The notes: generated by a model not told the origin, from the sequence alone. A stretch of 64,000 nt of DNA from an uncultured Odoribacter sp. (GCA_910589025.1 CAJURM010000005.1:124001-188000), one strand, 5' to 3'. Counted from the stretch's first letter, positions 35,053-45,242 are shown. Translations and numbers: made by a program.

Positions 35053-38000
35053 ATGAAGCACGGAAACAAAAAAAATGGATTTCTCTTCATTTTGTGCATG
35101 TTGTTATCAACGTTGACATTTGCACAACAAAGAGAACTCACCGGTACGGTAAAAGACAACAAAGGCGAACCCCTACCGGGAGTAAGTATACTTATTAAAA
35201 GCAACGGTACCGGTACGGCTACCGACATGGACGGTAAATACGCCCTGAATGTCTCCACCGGAGATGTGCTGGTGTTTTCTTTTATTGGTTACAAACCACA
35301 AACGATTGCAATCGCCGACCAAAAAGTGCTGAACATCGTCCTGGAAGACGACGTAGAGCAATTGCAGGAGGTGGTGGTTATCGGGTATGGCTCTGTTAAA
35401 AAGAATGATGCGACGGGATCAGTAACAGCCATTAAACCGGACGAACTCAGTAAAGGTATCACGACCAGCGCACAGGACATGCTGACAGGAAAAATTGCCG
35501 GTGTGAGCGTTATTTCCAACGACGGAGCTCCGGGAGCAGGCGCACAGATCCGTATCCGCGGAGGTTCTTCATTGAACGCCAGCAATGACCCGTTGATTGT
35601 TATTGACGGTCTGGCAATTGACAACGAAGGTATCAAAGGTATGGGGAACGGTCTGGCTATGGTGAACCCCGAAGATATTGAAACGTTCACCGTGCTGAAA
35701 GACGCATCGGCAACTGCTATTTACGGTTCCCGTGCATCCAACGGTGTTATTTTGATTACGACGAAAAAAGGGAAAGTAGGCAGCAAACTCAGCGTAAGTT
35801 ATAGCGGCAATGTAAGTGTAGCCACTACGCAGGACCGTTATGAAGTGATGAACGGCGATGAATTCCGCGAATATGTAACTTCCCGTTTCGGCGCAGATGT
35901 TCCCGTGGAACTTGGCACAGCTAATACAGACTGGCAAGATGAAATCTTCCGCGTAGCTGTAAGCACCGACCACCATCTGTCTTTCAACGGTGCCATCAAA
36001 AATCTGCCGTTCCGCGTTTCTGTTGGCTATACGGATCAGAACGGTATTATTGAGACGTCTCACATGCAACGTGTGACGACCTCAATAAATTTAGCTCCGA
36101 CATTTTTCAATGACCATTTAAAATTCAACGTTACAGCCAAATATATGTATGGCAAGAACCGGTATGCCGACGCAGGTTCAGCCATCGGGAATGCACTTAC
36201 AGCAGACCCGACCCAACCTGTTTATATGGATTCTCCCACAACCGGAGGATATTGGCAAAATCTTCAGTCTGCCAATTTCAACGACCCCAACTGGGGACTG
36301 ACCACCAATCCGAATACCCCAAGCAACCCGTTGGCTACATTAAAATTGCAAAACAAACATGCAAACAGCCATGATTTCACGGGAAATGTTGATGTGGATT
36401 ACAAAGTACACTTCTTGCCCGACCTCCATATCCATGCCAATATCGGCGGTGAATATGCAGAAGGTGACGAACGGAATGTCATTTCTCCCTATTCGTTCAG
36501 CAATAACTATTTCGGTTGGGACGGTATGGAAACCCAGTATAAGTACAATCTTTCGTACAACGTATATGCCCAATATTCCAAAACGTTAGGCAGCCATGCT
36601 TTGGACATTATGGCCGGAGGTGAAGAACAGCATTTCCACCGTAACGGTTTCAGCTATGGCCAGGGAACGAACCCGCTGACCGGCGAAGCTCATAACCCGA
36701 CCTCAAGAGAACAATCGGCTTATGCCACCCGCAACACACTGGTCTCTTATTTCGGTCGTCTGAATTATACTTTGGCCGATAAATATTTGCTGACGTTCAC
36801 CATGCGTTGGGACGGTTCTTCCCGTTTTGACAAGGATAACCGCTGGGGCACATTCCCTTCTCTTGCATTGGGTTGGAAAATTAAAGAAGAAAATTTCCTG
36901 AAAGACGCAAATGTGCTGTCTGATTTGAAGCTCCGTTTAGGTTGGGGTATCACGGGACAACAGAATGTAAATTCTGATTTCGGTTACGCTCCGTTGTATG
37001 TAATAGGTAACGACTATGTACAGTATCCTTTCGGCAACCAATATTATTATACTTCCCGTCCGAATGCATTTAATAAGGATTTGAAATGGGAAAAGACGAC
37101 GACTTATAATGCCGGATTGGACTTCGGCTTCCTGAATGGCCGCATTACAGGTGCTATTGACGGATATTACCGTAAGACAAAAGACTTGCTGAACAGCATA
37201 AAAATTCCGGTAGGAACGAATTTCAATTCACAACTGCTGTCCAATATCGGTTCTTTAGAAAATTACGGTATGGAATTTTCCGTTACCACGACGCCTGTCG
37301 TAACCGACAATTTCACCTGGAATCTATCTTATAATGTTACGTGGAACCACAATGAAATCACGAAACTGACGGGAGGAAACGACGAATCTTATTATGTGGA
37401 AACAGGAGACAAGATTTCTCCGGGAAACAATACAAAGGTACAAGCACACAAAGTAGGCTATGCAGCTAAATCGTTCTATGTATACCAGCAGGTATATGAC
37501 GAAAACGGCAACCCGATTGAAAATATGTTTGTTGACCGGAACGGTGACGGTATCATCAACAGCGAAGACAAATACATATTTAAAGACCCGGCTCCGGACG
37601 TAACGATGGGATTAACGTCTAAAATGCTGTATAAGAACTGGGATTTCAGTTTCGCTTTGCGTACAAGTTTTAACAACTATGTATATTATGATTTCCTTGC
37701 AGACAAAGCCCGCGTAGGAGGTTCATACCTGGCTTCAAACAACTCTTACCACAACCAGTCTAAAGAAGCACAGGCGTTAGGTTTCACCGGAGTAGGCGAT
37801 TATTACATGAGCGACTATTTCGTACGCAATGCCTCGTTCCTCCGCTGTGATAATATCACATTAGGTTATTCGTTCAAGAATCTCTTCAAAGGAAATTCAG
37901 ACCGGGGTGTCAGAGGACGTATTTACGCTACTGTACAGAATCCGTTTATCGTTTCCAAATATAAAGGATTGGATCCGGAAGTCAGCAGCGGTATTGACAG

Positions 38001-38055
38001 TAATCCGTATCCTCGTGCCACAACATTCCTGCTGGGCGTAAACCTTCAGTTTTAA
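35053..38055 (+). CDS. susC: SusC-type TonB-dependent starch oligosaccharide transporter
   Basis: The 1000-residue outer-membrane protein has a signal peptide (to about TFAQQ), a carboxypeptidase-regulatory-like domain (LTGTVKDNKGEPLPGVSI), and a TonB-box region and plug (LQEVVVIGYG, IRIRGGSSLNASNDPL). A large beta-barrel ends in Phe (VNLQF). It imports maltooligosaccharides with SusD as its lid. The starch assignment rests on the complete susCDEF-susG order and the flanking maltodextrin operon. It is related to the second SusC at 52789 (shared GEPLPGVSILI and KNDATGSV stretches). It begins the plus-strand operon. Confidence 0.95.
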   Translation: MKHGNKKNGFLFILCMLLSTLTFAQQRELTGTVKDNKGEPLPGVSILIKSNGTGTATDMDGKYALNVSTGDVLVFSFIGYKPQTIAIADQKVLNIVLEDDVEQLQEVVVIGYGSVKKNDATGSVTAIKPDELSKGITTSAQDMLTGKIAGVSVISNDGAPGAGAQIRIRGGSSLNASNDPLIVIDGLAIDNEGIKGMGNGLAMVNPEDIETFTVLKDASATAIYGSRASNGVILITTKKGKVGSKLSVSYSGNVSVATTQDRYEVMNGDEFREYVTSRFGADVPVELGTANTDWQDEIFRVAVSTDHHLSFNGAIKNLPFRVSVGYTDQNGIIETSHMQRVTTSINLAPTFFNDHLKFNVTAKYMYGKNRYADAGSAIGNALTADPTQPVYMDSPTTGGYWQNLQSANFNDPNWGLTTNPNTPSNPLATLKLQNKHANSHDFTGNVDVDYKVHFLPDLHIHANIGGEYAEGDERNVISPYSFSNNYFGWDGMETQYKYNLSYNVYAQYSKTLGSHALDIMAGGEEQHFHRNGFSYGQGTNPLTGEAHNPTSREQSAYATRNTLVSYFGRLNYTLADKYLLTFTMRWDGSSRFDKDNRWGTFPSLALGWKIKEENFLKDANVLSDLKLRLGWGITGQQNVNSDFGYAPLYVIGNDYVQYPFGNQYYYTSRPNAFNKDLKWEKTTTYNAGLDFGFLNGRITGAIDGYYRKTKDLLNSIKIPVGTNFNSQLLSNIGSLENYGMEFSVTTTPVVTDNFTWNLSYNVTWNHNEITKLTGGNDESYYVETGDKISPGNNTKVQAHKVGYAAKSFYVYQQVYDENGNPIENMFVDRNGDGIINSEDKYIFKDPAPDVTMGLTSKMLYKNWDFSFALRTSFNNYVYYDFLADKARVGGSYLASNNSYHNQSKEAQALGFTGVGDYYMSDYFVRNASFLRCDNITLGYSFKNLFKGNSDRGVRGRIYATVQNPFIVSKYKGLDPEVSSGIDSNPYPRATTFLLGVNLQF

Positions 38056-38077
38056 TCATTAATCTTAACAATAGAGT

Positions 38078-39712
38078 ATGAAAGCTAAATATATTTTAAG
38101 TTCTGTCCTTGCCGCAGCTATGGCCTTTTTTACGTCATCTTGCGTCAATGACCTGAATATTAGTTCCATTGATCCCCAGACATCTCCGTCTTTTGATCAA
38201 AACTCAGTTTTCGTGAAAGCCTATGCCTTATTGGGTACTACCGGACAGAAAGGTCCTGCCGGAAATACCGATTTGGACGGACAAGACGAAGGTGAAGCCG
38301 GTTTTTACCGTACGATTTTCAATTGCCAAGAACTTTCTACCGATGAGTGTTTGTGGGCCTGGCAGTCCGATGTAGATATTCCCCAATTTACAGCCATCAA
38401 CTGGAATTCTTCCAGCCAGCGTACAGAGTGGGTGTATTTCCGTTTGGGTATCAATATTACGCAACTGAATTTTTTCCTGGACCAGACAGAAGGAAAAGAG
38501 GATGCAGAAAGTGTGAAACAACGTGCTGAAGTTCGTTTCCTGCGCGCACTGCACTACTCTTATTATCTGGATTTATTCAGAAAAGCTCCGTTCAAGGAAC
38601 ATTTTAACAATGATTTACCGACAGAGAAAGCCGGAAAAGAGTTGTATGACTACATTCAAAAAGAATTATCCGAATGCGAAGCGGACATGTATGAACCTCG
38701 CCAGGCACCTTTCGGTCGCGCCGACAAGGCTGCCAACTGGTTACTTCGTGCCCGTCTCTATCTGAATGCAGGCGTATATACCGGTACGACAGACTGGGCA
38801 AATGCCGAAACGTATGCGACTAAAGTTATCGGTTCCGGTTACGAATTGTGCAGCAATTATGAGGAACTGTTTATGGCTGACAACGATGAAAATGCCAATG
38901 CGATGCAGGAAATCATTTTCCCCATCCGTCAGGACGGTGCCAAAACACAATGTTACAGCGGTACCAACTATGTAATTAACGGTACCCGTTGCCCAGGCAT
39001 GCCACGCAACGGTACGAATAATCCGTGGAGGTGTATTTTCAGCCGTGCCTCTTTGGTACAGAAATTCTTCCCGAATCTGGATGATGTACCGATGCCTCCC
39101 AGTGGTGCAACAGCATTAACCGGCTCTCCCGATGCTGAGATTGATGCCAAAGATGCTGAATACGGGACACGTACAGTAGATTTGATTGTCAAAGCAAAGG
39201 ACGACCGGGCTCTGCTTTATTCCGGAGTAGGTGGTGGTATCCGCGGTATTCTTGCAGAAGATATTACAGGTTTTACCAACGGATTGTCTATTGTAAAATG
39301 GTCAAATCTCCGTTCAGACGGCGGTACTACACACCACGTTGAGTTTCCCGATACCGATATTCCTTTGTTCCGTTTGGCAGAGGCCTATCTGATTCGCGCA
39401 GAAGCCCGATTCCGTACGGGAGGAGATGCCATTACGGATTTGAATGTTTTGCGTAACCGAGCTCATGCCAGTCAACTCCAAGGAGTAATTGAACAGGATC
39501 TGATTGACGAATGGTGTCGTGAATTCTACCTGGAAGGCCGTCGCCGCTCTGACTTGGTTCGTTTCAATATGTATACGACGAATAAATATATTTGGGACTG
39601 GAAAGGCGGTGTTATGAACGGCACATCTGTTGATGCTCATTTCAATGTGTATCCGATACCTGCAGCCGATTTGAATAACAATCCGAATCTGACACAGAAT
39701 CCGGGTTATTAA
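38078..39712 (+). CDS. susD: SusD-type starch-binding outer-membrane lipoprotein
   Basis: The 544-residue lipoprotein has lipobox TSSC near residue 22. SusD hallmarks are the helical AEVRFLRALHYSYYLDLF segment, RADKAANWLLRARLYLNAGVY, and the C-terminal REFYLEGRRRSDLVRF block. It binds starch at the cell surface and closes the SusC channel. It starts 22 bases after susC and is followed by two starch-binding lipoprotein genes, which matches the classical starch utilisation operon. It resembles the SusD of the second locus at 55799 more than the one at 16319. Confidence 0.95.
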   Translation: MKAKYILSSVLAAAMAFFTSSCVNDLNISSIDPQTSPSFDQNSVFVKAYALLGTTGQKGPAGNTDLDGQDEGEAGFYRTIFNCQELSTDECLWAWQSDVDIPQFTAINWNSSSQRTEWVYFRLGINITQLNFFLDQTEGKEDAESVKQRAEVRFLRALHYSYYLDLFRKAPFKEHFNNDLPTEKAGKELYDYIQKELSECEADMYEPRQAPFGRADKAANWLLRARLYLNAGVYTGTTDWANAETYATKVIGSGYELCSNYEELFMADNDENANAMQEIIFPIRQDGAKTQCYSGTNYVINGTRCPGMPRNGTNNPWRCIFSRASLVQKFFPNLDDVPMPPSGATALTGSPDAEIDAKDAEYGTRTVDLIVKAKDDRALLYSGVGGGIRGILAEDITGFTNGLSIVKWSNLRSDGGTTHHVEFPDTDIPLFRLAEAYLIRAEARFRTGGDAITDLNVLRNRAHASQLQGVIEQDLIDEWCREFYLEGRRRSDLVRFNMYTTNKYIWDWKGGVMNGTSVDAHFNVYPIPAADLNNNPNLTQNPGY

Positions 39713-39746
39713 TTCCATTACCTTGTTACTTTAAAACGTTAAGAAA

Positions 39747-40889
39747 ATGAACAAATTTTTCAACATATTATTGTTATCAGCCTTAACCCTGCCGTTTTTT
39801 ACGGCTTGCGAAAGCGATACGGATAGTAATCCTGTATTCCACGAGGCTACCGAGTTCGTATTGAACGAACCTGCCTATGCGGCAAATAACACCTATGATC
39901 TGGGCATTGCCGGTACGACTGTACAATTAACCTGCAACCAACCTGATTACGGTTTCCCTGTAGCTACAACCTATGCGGTACAAGTGACTTTTGATGAAAG
40001 TTTTGAAGAGGAGAACTACATTGAATTAGGATCTACCTTTACCAATACGCATATCGCTATTGAGGCTGCCGAACTGAACTCTTCTTTGCGGGAATTGTGG
40101 AGCACACAGCATGAAGGAGAAGATGTACCAACGGAAGCTATCAGCATTTATGTACGTCTTCGGGCAGTCGTAAGCGGCCAAAATATCGGAAAGATTCTTT
40201 CCAATACCATTTGCCTGTCCAAAGTGAAAATGAATAACGAAGAAACGTTAAGCCTTCCTGAATACATGTGGCTTGCCGGTACGATGAGCGACTGGAGCTG
40301 GGTAACAATGGCACCCGTTTACGGGCTTGAAGGCCAATATTACCGGATTGTATATCTGGAAGACGGAGGTTCATTCAAGTTCGGTACGAAAGAAGGCGAA
40401 TGGTTGGGTTATAACGATTCACGGTTAACAGTCAATGACAATGCCAACGCTGGTGTGTCTGGCGACAATAACGACGGAAACATCCAGGTAACAAAGGGTG
40501 GCTACTATCTCATCACGATGAAAACAGTTGCCAAGGGTAACGATTATGCATTTACGATGAATATTGCCCCGGCTAAAGTGTATATTATCGGTGCGTGTGA
40601 AGGTGGCAACTGGGCACTTCTGGACGAATGGATGTTTACTGACAAAGGAAACGGCATATTAGTTTCTCCCGCGTTGGTTGCAGCCGGAGAAGTCCGCATG
40701 TGCGTAGATGCCGGTATCGATTGGTGGCGTACGGAATTTACGTTAAAATCCGAAACGGAGATCCATTACAGAAATATGAATATCATTGATAGCTGGACGG
40801 AAGCCGGAGCGGATTATTCCATCGCCGGAGCTCCCGGAATGGTTATAGAACTGAATTTCAATGCCGGAACAGGAGAGGTGAAGAAGTAA
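39747..40889 (+). CDS. susE: SusE-like starch-binding outer-membrane lipoprotein
   Basis: The 380-residue lipoprotein has lipobox FTAC near residue 21. The N-terminal SusE domain (about 30-155, VQLTCNQPDYGFP) is followed by two tandem starch-binding modules (about 170-275 and 280-380), each with exposed tryptophans (MSDWSWVTMAP; GNWALLDEW; IDWWRTEF). SusE proteins have no enzymatic activity and hold starch at the surface. The 34-base gap to susD fits one operon. Confidence 0.9.
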   Translation: MNKFFNILLLSALTLPFFTACESDTDSNPVFHEATEFVLNEPAYAANNTYDLGIAGTTVQLTCNQPDYGFPVATTYAVQVTFDESFEEENYIELGSTFTNTHIAIEAAELNSSLRELWSTQHEGEDVPTEAISIYVRLRAVVSGQNIGKILSNTICLSKVKMNNEETLSLPEYMWLAGTMSDWSWVTMAPVYGLEGQYYRIVYLEDGGSFKFGTKEGEWLGYNDSRLTVNDNANAGVSGDNNDGNIQVTKGGYYLITMKTVAKGNDYAFTMNIAPAKVYIIGACEGGNWALLDEWMFTDKGNGILVSPALVAAGEVRMCVDAGIDWWRTEFTLKSETEIHYRNMNIIDSWTEAGADYSIAGAPGMVIELNFNAGTGEVKK

Positions 40890-40916
40890 TTATTAATTTT
40901 AATAGGAAAATCATAT

Positions 40917-42362
40917 ATGAAAAAACAATATTTATTCGCAGGTATATTGATTGCAGCATTAAATTTCACTGCCTGCGATGAGGATTATAAGGATTGGGCA
41001 GATCCCCAATCCAATCCCCAGGAAGAAGCGTTAGCACAAGTACAGGCTTCTTTTGAAGCAGGAGAAAACGCAGCTATTGTTATGGATGATATGGCAGGAG
41101 TGGATACTGTAGAGGTTCTCAAATTCAAAACAATATCCAGCGAAGGAGCAACTTTTTCTCCTACCTCTCTGTTGATTAATGGCAATAGCCTGCCGTATGT
41201 ATACGAAAACGGAAGTTTTAAAATGCTTCTTTCCACATTAGACAGCCTGACGCAACAGGTTTATTTCAGCCGTGCATCCGTAGCCCGTACGTTAACAGTA
41301 AAAGCACAAGGTGCCGCTGTAGTAGACGGACAGGGACTTTCTGTTGAAAGTGAAGAAGCAGAGATTTCACTGACCCCGCTCAACATCGCTCCCGAAATAG
41401 ATCCGAAAGGATATGTCATGATGGGCGATTGGCAAAGCTGGACGATAACAAGCGCTACCCCCATGACTGCCAAAGGGGACGGCATTTATCAGGCTAAAGT
41501 CACAACAACGGCAGACGAGAACTGGTTTAAATTCTATGCAGCTTCTCCTTTTGACGGAGCGACAGATTCCGATTGGGACGCAGTCAATGCCGTACAAATG
41601 GGGTGCCGGGAAAACGGAGATAAAGCGACTAAAAATCTTCTCGTATGGACGGGAGATATCTATAAAGTAGAAACTCCCGTTATTGCCGGTGCCGGAGATT
41701 GGATCGTAACACTGGATATGGTTAATTTGACTTATACGGTAGTTCCCGATGTGGCGGAATTGTACATGACGGGAAGTGCATACGGCTGGGGAAATACCTG
41801 GAATCAGTTTGTTCCCGTAAACGGTTCGGACGGTGCTTTCTGGGGAATGTATTATTTCAATTCAGGAGATGAAATTAAATTCGCTCCACAAGCCGATTGG
41901 GGCGGTGATTTCGGTTTCTCTGACGCCATTTCACAGAGTTCCATTGACCGTGCCGGATTGGAAAACAGCGGTGGCAATATCAAAGTAGGCAAAGCCGGAT
42001 GGTATATTGTGTATGTATCTGTGAACGGCGACGAAAAGATTGTCGAATTTGAAGAACCAGCAGTTTACCTGATCGGCAATACCGCTGGCGGCTGGGACGC
42101 CGCGATGGAAAGTGCCAAGTTTGAAGTTCCCGGTACTGCCGACGGCGAGTTTGTATCTCCGGCATTCGTTGCTGATGATGAAATTCGCGCCTATGCATCT
42201 ATGCCGCAAGTAAGTGCAAGCGACTGGTGGAGAACTGAATTTATGGTCTTTAACGGAAAAATCGTATTCCGCGGTAACGGAGGCGACCAAGACCGTGTAT
42301 CAGGTCAGGTCGGACAGAAATTGTATCTAAACTTCGGAGAAGGTACCGGCAGCATAAAATAA
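40917..42362 (+). CDS. susF: SusF-like starch-binding outer-membrane lipoprotein
   Basis: The 481-residue lipoprotein has lipobox FTAC near residue 20. An N-terminal immunoglobulin-like domain is followed by three starch-binding modules (about 160-265, 270-370 and 372-481), one more than the neighbouring SusE, as in the classical SusF. Typical aromatic sites are MMGDWQSW, GWGNTWNQF and SDWWRTEF. The third module closely resembles the last module of SusE (WWRTEF). It is the last gene of the susCDEF operon and is followed by a strong terminator. Confidence 0.9.
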   Translation: MKKQYLFAGILIAALNFTACDEDYKDWADPQSNPQEEALAQVQASFEAGENAAIVMDDMAGVDTVEVLKFKTISSEGATFSPTSLLINGNSLPYVYENGSFKMLLSTLDSLTQQVYFSRASVARTLTVKAQGAAVVDGQGLSVESEEAEISLTPLNIAPEIDPKGYVMMGDWQSWTITSATPMTAKGDGIYQAKVTTTADENWFKFYAASPFDGATDSDWDAVNAVQMGCRENGDKATKNLLVWTGDIYKVETPVIAGAGDWIVTLDMVNLTYTVVPDVAELYMTGSAYGWGNTWNQFVPVNGSDGAFWGMYYFNSGDEIKFAPQADWGGDFGFSDAISQSSIDRAGLENSGGNIKVGKAGWYIVYVSVNGDEKIVEFEEPAVYLIGNTAGGWDAAMESAKFEVPGTADGEFVSPAFVADDEIRAYASMPQVSASDWWRTEFMVFNGKIVFRGNGGDQDRVSGQVGQKLYLNFGEGTGSIK

Positions 42363-42380
42363 TTTTTTTTCTCATAACAC

Positions 42381-42414
42381 AAAGAGGCGGAACGAGCTGT
42401 TCCGCCTCCTCTTT
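42381..42414 (+). terminator. Intrinsic terminator of susCDEF
   Basis: GGCGGAAC/GTTCCGCC (8 perfect pairs, GAGCT loop) is extended by AAAGA/TCTTT. It ends the operon before the inserted minus-strand genes, so susG must have its own promoter. Confidence 0.9.
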
Positions 42415-42459
42415 ATCTTAAAATTGCTCACACAATAACTAAAAATTAATCTGTACTAT

Positions 42460-43254
42460 CTATCGTTCAAGTTCTTGTTTTAATCGTTCACAACCATAAT
42501 AATCCAACACAAATATGGGTAACGCACTTAAAACAGCAACTCGGGGACACTTGTGATTAATGTGTTTTTCTAACTGTTTATTAAATATTACGATTTGTGA
42601 TTGAAGATTACTCGGCAATTCAAAAGCATCAGTTACAAGATCATTCATTTTACACAAGTGTGCAGTAATAAGTTCTTTCCACACTATCCGTGTATAAGCG
42701 TTTATATTGGATAATTGCAAACAACTATCGTTCTGTACAAATGTTTTATAATGAAGTTCGTTTATACAAGTATCTTTGTCTTCACAATCATCTATATAAA
42801 GACAATTCCTCCATTTACATTTTACAGTCAATACTCTAAAGCTCTCCATATCTTTATAATGCCGAATCGCTTCAACCATAGGATAACTGATATATAACAT
42901 TCCATTCTCGGTTTCATTATTAAAAAAAGAAAGCATTTCCACTATTTTTTCATCATCAGCAAGAGTGGAATGAGCATCATAATCAAAGAATAAATAAATA
43001 TACGCAAAACTATCCCGTGTGTATTCTTTTAATATTTCTGCATTCTTATAACTTCGTTCTTTCAGAATATTTACTAAATCCAACGAATACACGTCCTCTT
43101 TTTTTAAGAGCCGATATAATTGATAGACCTCTGCATCAAATACACATTTTATTACAGAATTTTTACCTAAGAAATTAGCTTCCAATTTTTCAACAAGCTT
43201 ACCTTCGGTTCTAGTACCCTCGAATATAAATAAGGATAATTCTCTATTCGACAT
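42460..43254 (-). CDS. TOPRIM-like (RloB/AriB-type) protein, probable effector of a two-gene defence module
   Basis: The 264-residue protein has the look of a TOPRIM nuclease-like fold. After a hydrophobic strand comes FEGTRTEG (Glu12, Glu17), and a second strand ends FFDYDAH (Asp91, Asp93). In TOPRIM families such as OLD, RloB and DUF4435 these acidic residues bind the metal. I start at the ATG at 43254, which overlaps the ATPase stop by 11 bases; an earlier ATG lies at 43284. Pairing with an AAA15/21-type ATPase recalls AbiL (RloA/RloB) and PARIS systems, in which the ATPase senses infection and the TOPRIM protein kills or cleaves. The exact family is uncertain. Strongly AT-rich compared with the sus genes on both sides. 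Confidence 0.65.
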   Translation of the reverse strand: MSNRELSLFIFEGTRTEGKLVEKLEANFLGKNSVIKCVFDAEVYQLYRLLKKEDVYSLDLVNILKERSYKNAEILKEYTRDSFAYIYLFFDYDAHSTLADDEKIVEMLSFFNNETENGMLYISYPMVEAIRHYKDMESFRVLTVKCKWRNCLYIDDCEDKDTCINELHYKTFVQNDSCLQLSNINAYTRIVWKELITAHLCKMNDLVTDAFELPSNLQSQIVIFNKQLEKHINHKCPRVAVLSALPIFVLDYYGCERLKQELER

Positions 43255-44344
43255 AAAATGCTCCCGCTTTATATATTTTTTCAAGATTATGAGCCTCCCT
43301 TAATTCCTTATCAGTGCATTTACACAGAGGCAAAATTTTGTTATTATTCAATATAAAATAACAATCGGGGCGCAGTAAATCATTCGTCATCAAATATGTA
43401 TTATGGGAAGATGTAAAAACTTGACAATCTAATTTGAACAAACGTCTACATACTTCCAGAGCTAAACTAAAATGATAGAAAGCATCAAATTCGTCAATAA
43501 AAACAAATGAAGCATTCTTCATCCGAAGAATCCAAAAATATAACAATTGTAAGGCCTTAGTCCCTGTAGAAGCAATAAGGTTAAACGGAATCGTACTTTC
43601 ATCTATTCTACAAAGAATCTGTTTTGAATCTTTTGTCACTAACTTAAAATCCTGACCACTTACAGATTTAAGAAAATCAGAGAAATCATCAAGCATTCCC
43701 TGAGAAATAATGTCTTCATCAAGTATATATATACCAGTTTCTAATCCTATAAATTCTCTAATATCCAGATTTCTGAACCAAAGCATAGAGTTGACAAACC
43801 GATTCAGTTTTATAAGATAATGCTCTTTATTTAACGGATAAGAAGTCAAAAGAAAATTAATAATTGAAACATTATTTGCATTGTTCCCCAAATTATGCCT
43901 AATAATATCTTCCATTGGAAATTGTTGTTTGTCTATACAAAAACTCCCAGGTTTACGCTCAAAAATAATGTGTCCATTAACGATTAATTTTTCACTTAAC
44001 AATTGACCATTGTTATTTTTTGAATATACATATTCAAGAAGTATATTATCATCAAATTTAAATGTATACTCAAATTTAGCTTCTATACGATGATTACCCG
44101 CATAAATAAAATTAGCATAATAATCTTGTTTTTTCCATTTCTGAGACAAATGGTTTTCTATATCGAATATAGCTAAGCTAAAATTAGTCTTACCTGAACC
44201 ATTGGGTCCGTATATAATACCATTTTTAATAATCCCATCGCTAATTGCACTTTTATTAAACTCATAATTAGCAGGACTCGATAAATCCCACTCAATACGG
44301 TTAGCAAACCCTCTAAAATTCGTTACTGCAAATTTCGTTAGCAT
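43244..44344 (-). CDS. AAA-family ATPase (AAA15/AAA21, RloA/AbiL-like)
   Basis: The 366-residue ATPase of the ABC/SMC-like class begins FAVTNFRGF, as AAA15 proteins do. It has Walker A GPNGSGKT (46-53), a signature-like STGTKALQLL segment, Walker B FVFIDEFDA (about 280-288) and a switch histidine in SSHNTYLM (about 313-319). The end LREAHNLEKIYKAGAF is typical of the COG1106 group that includes RloA and AbiLi. With the overlapping TOPRIM-like gene it forms a likely anti-phage abortive-infection module. Low GC and its position, antisense between susF and susG, suggest acquisition by transfer. A -7 box lies just upstream. Confidence 0.8.
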   Translation of the reverse strand: MLTKFAVTNFRGFANRIEWDLSSPANYEFNKSAISDGIIKNGIIYGPNGSGKTNFSLAIFDIENHLSQKWKKQDYYANFIYAGNHRIEAKFEYTFKFDDNILLEYVYSKNNNGQLLSEKLIVNGHIIFERKPGSFCIDKQQFPMEDIIRHNLGNNANNVSIINFLLTSYPLNKEHYLIKLNRFVNSMLWFRNLDIREFIGLETGIYILDEDIISQGMLDDFSDFLKSVSGQDFKLVTKDSKQILCRIDESTIPFNLIASTGTKALQLLYFWILRMKNASFVFIDEFDAFYHFSLALEVCRRLFKLDCQVFTSSHNTYLMTNDLLRPDCYFILNNNKILPLCKCTDKELREAHNLEKIYKAGAFYVE

Positions 44345-44371
44345 ATAAATATACTATTTGATGTAATACAG

Positions 44372-44379
44372 CAAAAATA
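44372..44379 (-). promoter_or_regulatory. Putative -7 box (TATTTTTG) of the ATPase/TOPRIM pair
   Basis: The complement reads TATTTTTG, 28 bases before the ATPase ATG. A CCGTAA/TTACGG hairpin lies at 44398-44414, near where the -33 element would be, and could be an operator or the higBA terminator. Confidence 0.5.
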
Positions 44380-44475
44380 CAAAAAGTTTTTGAGCTTCCG
44401 TAAAAAAATTACGGTAAAAATACTAATTGTTGAGAAAATTAGGCAGGAACTCATAAAAAGTTCTACAATATTTTA

Positions 44476-44790
44476 TTACCATAAATCCACTTTCCCGATT
44501 CCTGCCACCTCAAAAGAGGCAGCAGTGCCCATTGCCATGAAAACTTCCGCTACAGTGGCAAATGTCAGATTGTTTCCTTTCTCAATACGTGAAACCTGTG
44601 CCCTTTTTACCCCTATCATATTTCCCAATTGTTCCTGCGTAAGATTCTTTGAAAGCCTCGCTTTCTTTATCGCCTCACCCATCAGAAAAGAGTTCATACG
44701 GGATTCGTAACTATCCCGTTCAGAAGTTCCTTTTTCACTCAAAACCCTATCTAACATTTCTTCGTGGGTGTATAATTTTATTTTATCCAT
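44476..44790 (-). CDS. higA: XRE-family antitoxin (HigA type)
   Basis: The 104-residue protein has a C-terminal-half Cro/C1-type helix-turn-helix (LTQEQLGNMIGVKRAQVSRIEKG, about residues 50-73) after an N-terminal helical region. It lies 60 bases downstream of a HigB-type toxin gene on the same strand, in the toxin-first order typical of higBA. It should neutralise the toxin and repress the pair's promoter. Confidence 0.85.
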   Translation of the reverse strand: MDKIKLYTHEEMLDRVLSEKGTSERDSYESRMNSFLMGEAIKKARLSKNLTQEQLGNMIGVKRAQVSRIEKGNNLTFATVAEVFMAMGTAASFEVAGIGKVDLW

Positions 44791-44850
44791 ACTTATCTGT
44801 TTTTATCGTTAAAGTATTTCTTTCTAATCACTCCTGCTTTCGCTATTCCC

Positions 44851-45138
44851 TTAGAAGGTATCTTTTGTGTTTTTTTTTATCATGCCATGAGTAGCTACTA
44901 CCAACGTCTCACCGTCTGTATCCCAAAAAGAAAAAAGCTGGTATGCCATACCATTGTATAAAGTACGAAACTCCCATATCTCGGTGTATCCCAATTTCTT
45001 AAATATCTCTTTATCTACAACAAACATATTCTTGCTAATGTTATAGACAACTTTGTCTTTTGTCTGCGGAGGTAAAGACTCAAGAAAATTTATCGCTTCA
45101 TCCGTATAGACTATCCTGAATTTGAGTTTCTGTTTCAT
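44851..45138 (-). CDS. higB: HigB/RelE-family toxin (phage Gp49-like)
   Basis: The 95-residue protein of the RelE/ParE fold shows family features: an N-terminal YTDEAINFLESLPPQTKDKV helix, the conserved WEFRTLYNGMAYQLFSFWD core, and the ending VVATHGMIKKNTK, which is characteristic of the Gp49-like HigB group. These toxins are ribosome-dependent mRNA endonucleases. It is promoter-proximal to the antitoxin and is preceded by an ATATGTA/TACATAT palindrome that probably serves as the operator. Confidence 0.88.
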   Translation of the reverse strand: MKQKLKFRIVYTDEAINFLESLPPQTKDKVVYNISKNMFVVDKEIFKKLGYTEIWEFRTLYNGMAYQLFSFWDTDGETLVVATHGMIKKNTKDTF

Positions 45139-45179
45139 ACTTCATTTATTCACACAACAAAGACACAAAAAGTTTCCAT

Positions 45180-45199
45180 ATATGTAACATTATACATAT
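45180..45199. promoter_or_regulatory. Palindrome upstream of higBA, candidate autoregulatory operator
   Basis: ATATGTA, six bases, TACATAT. It lies 42 bases upstream of the toxin start on the minus strand, where the -33 region would be. Confidence 0.5.
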
Positions 45200-45242
45200 T
45201 CCTAAAAAATAAAAAACTATAGAGAATATGATATCACATCTC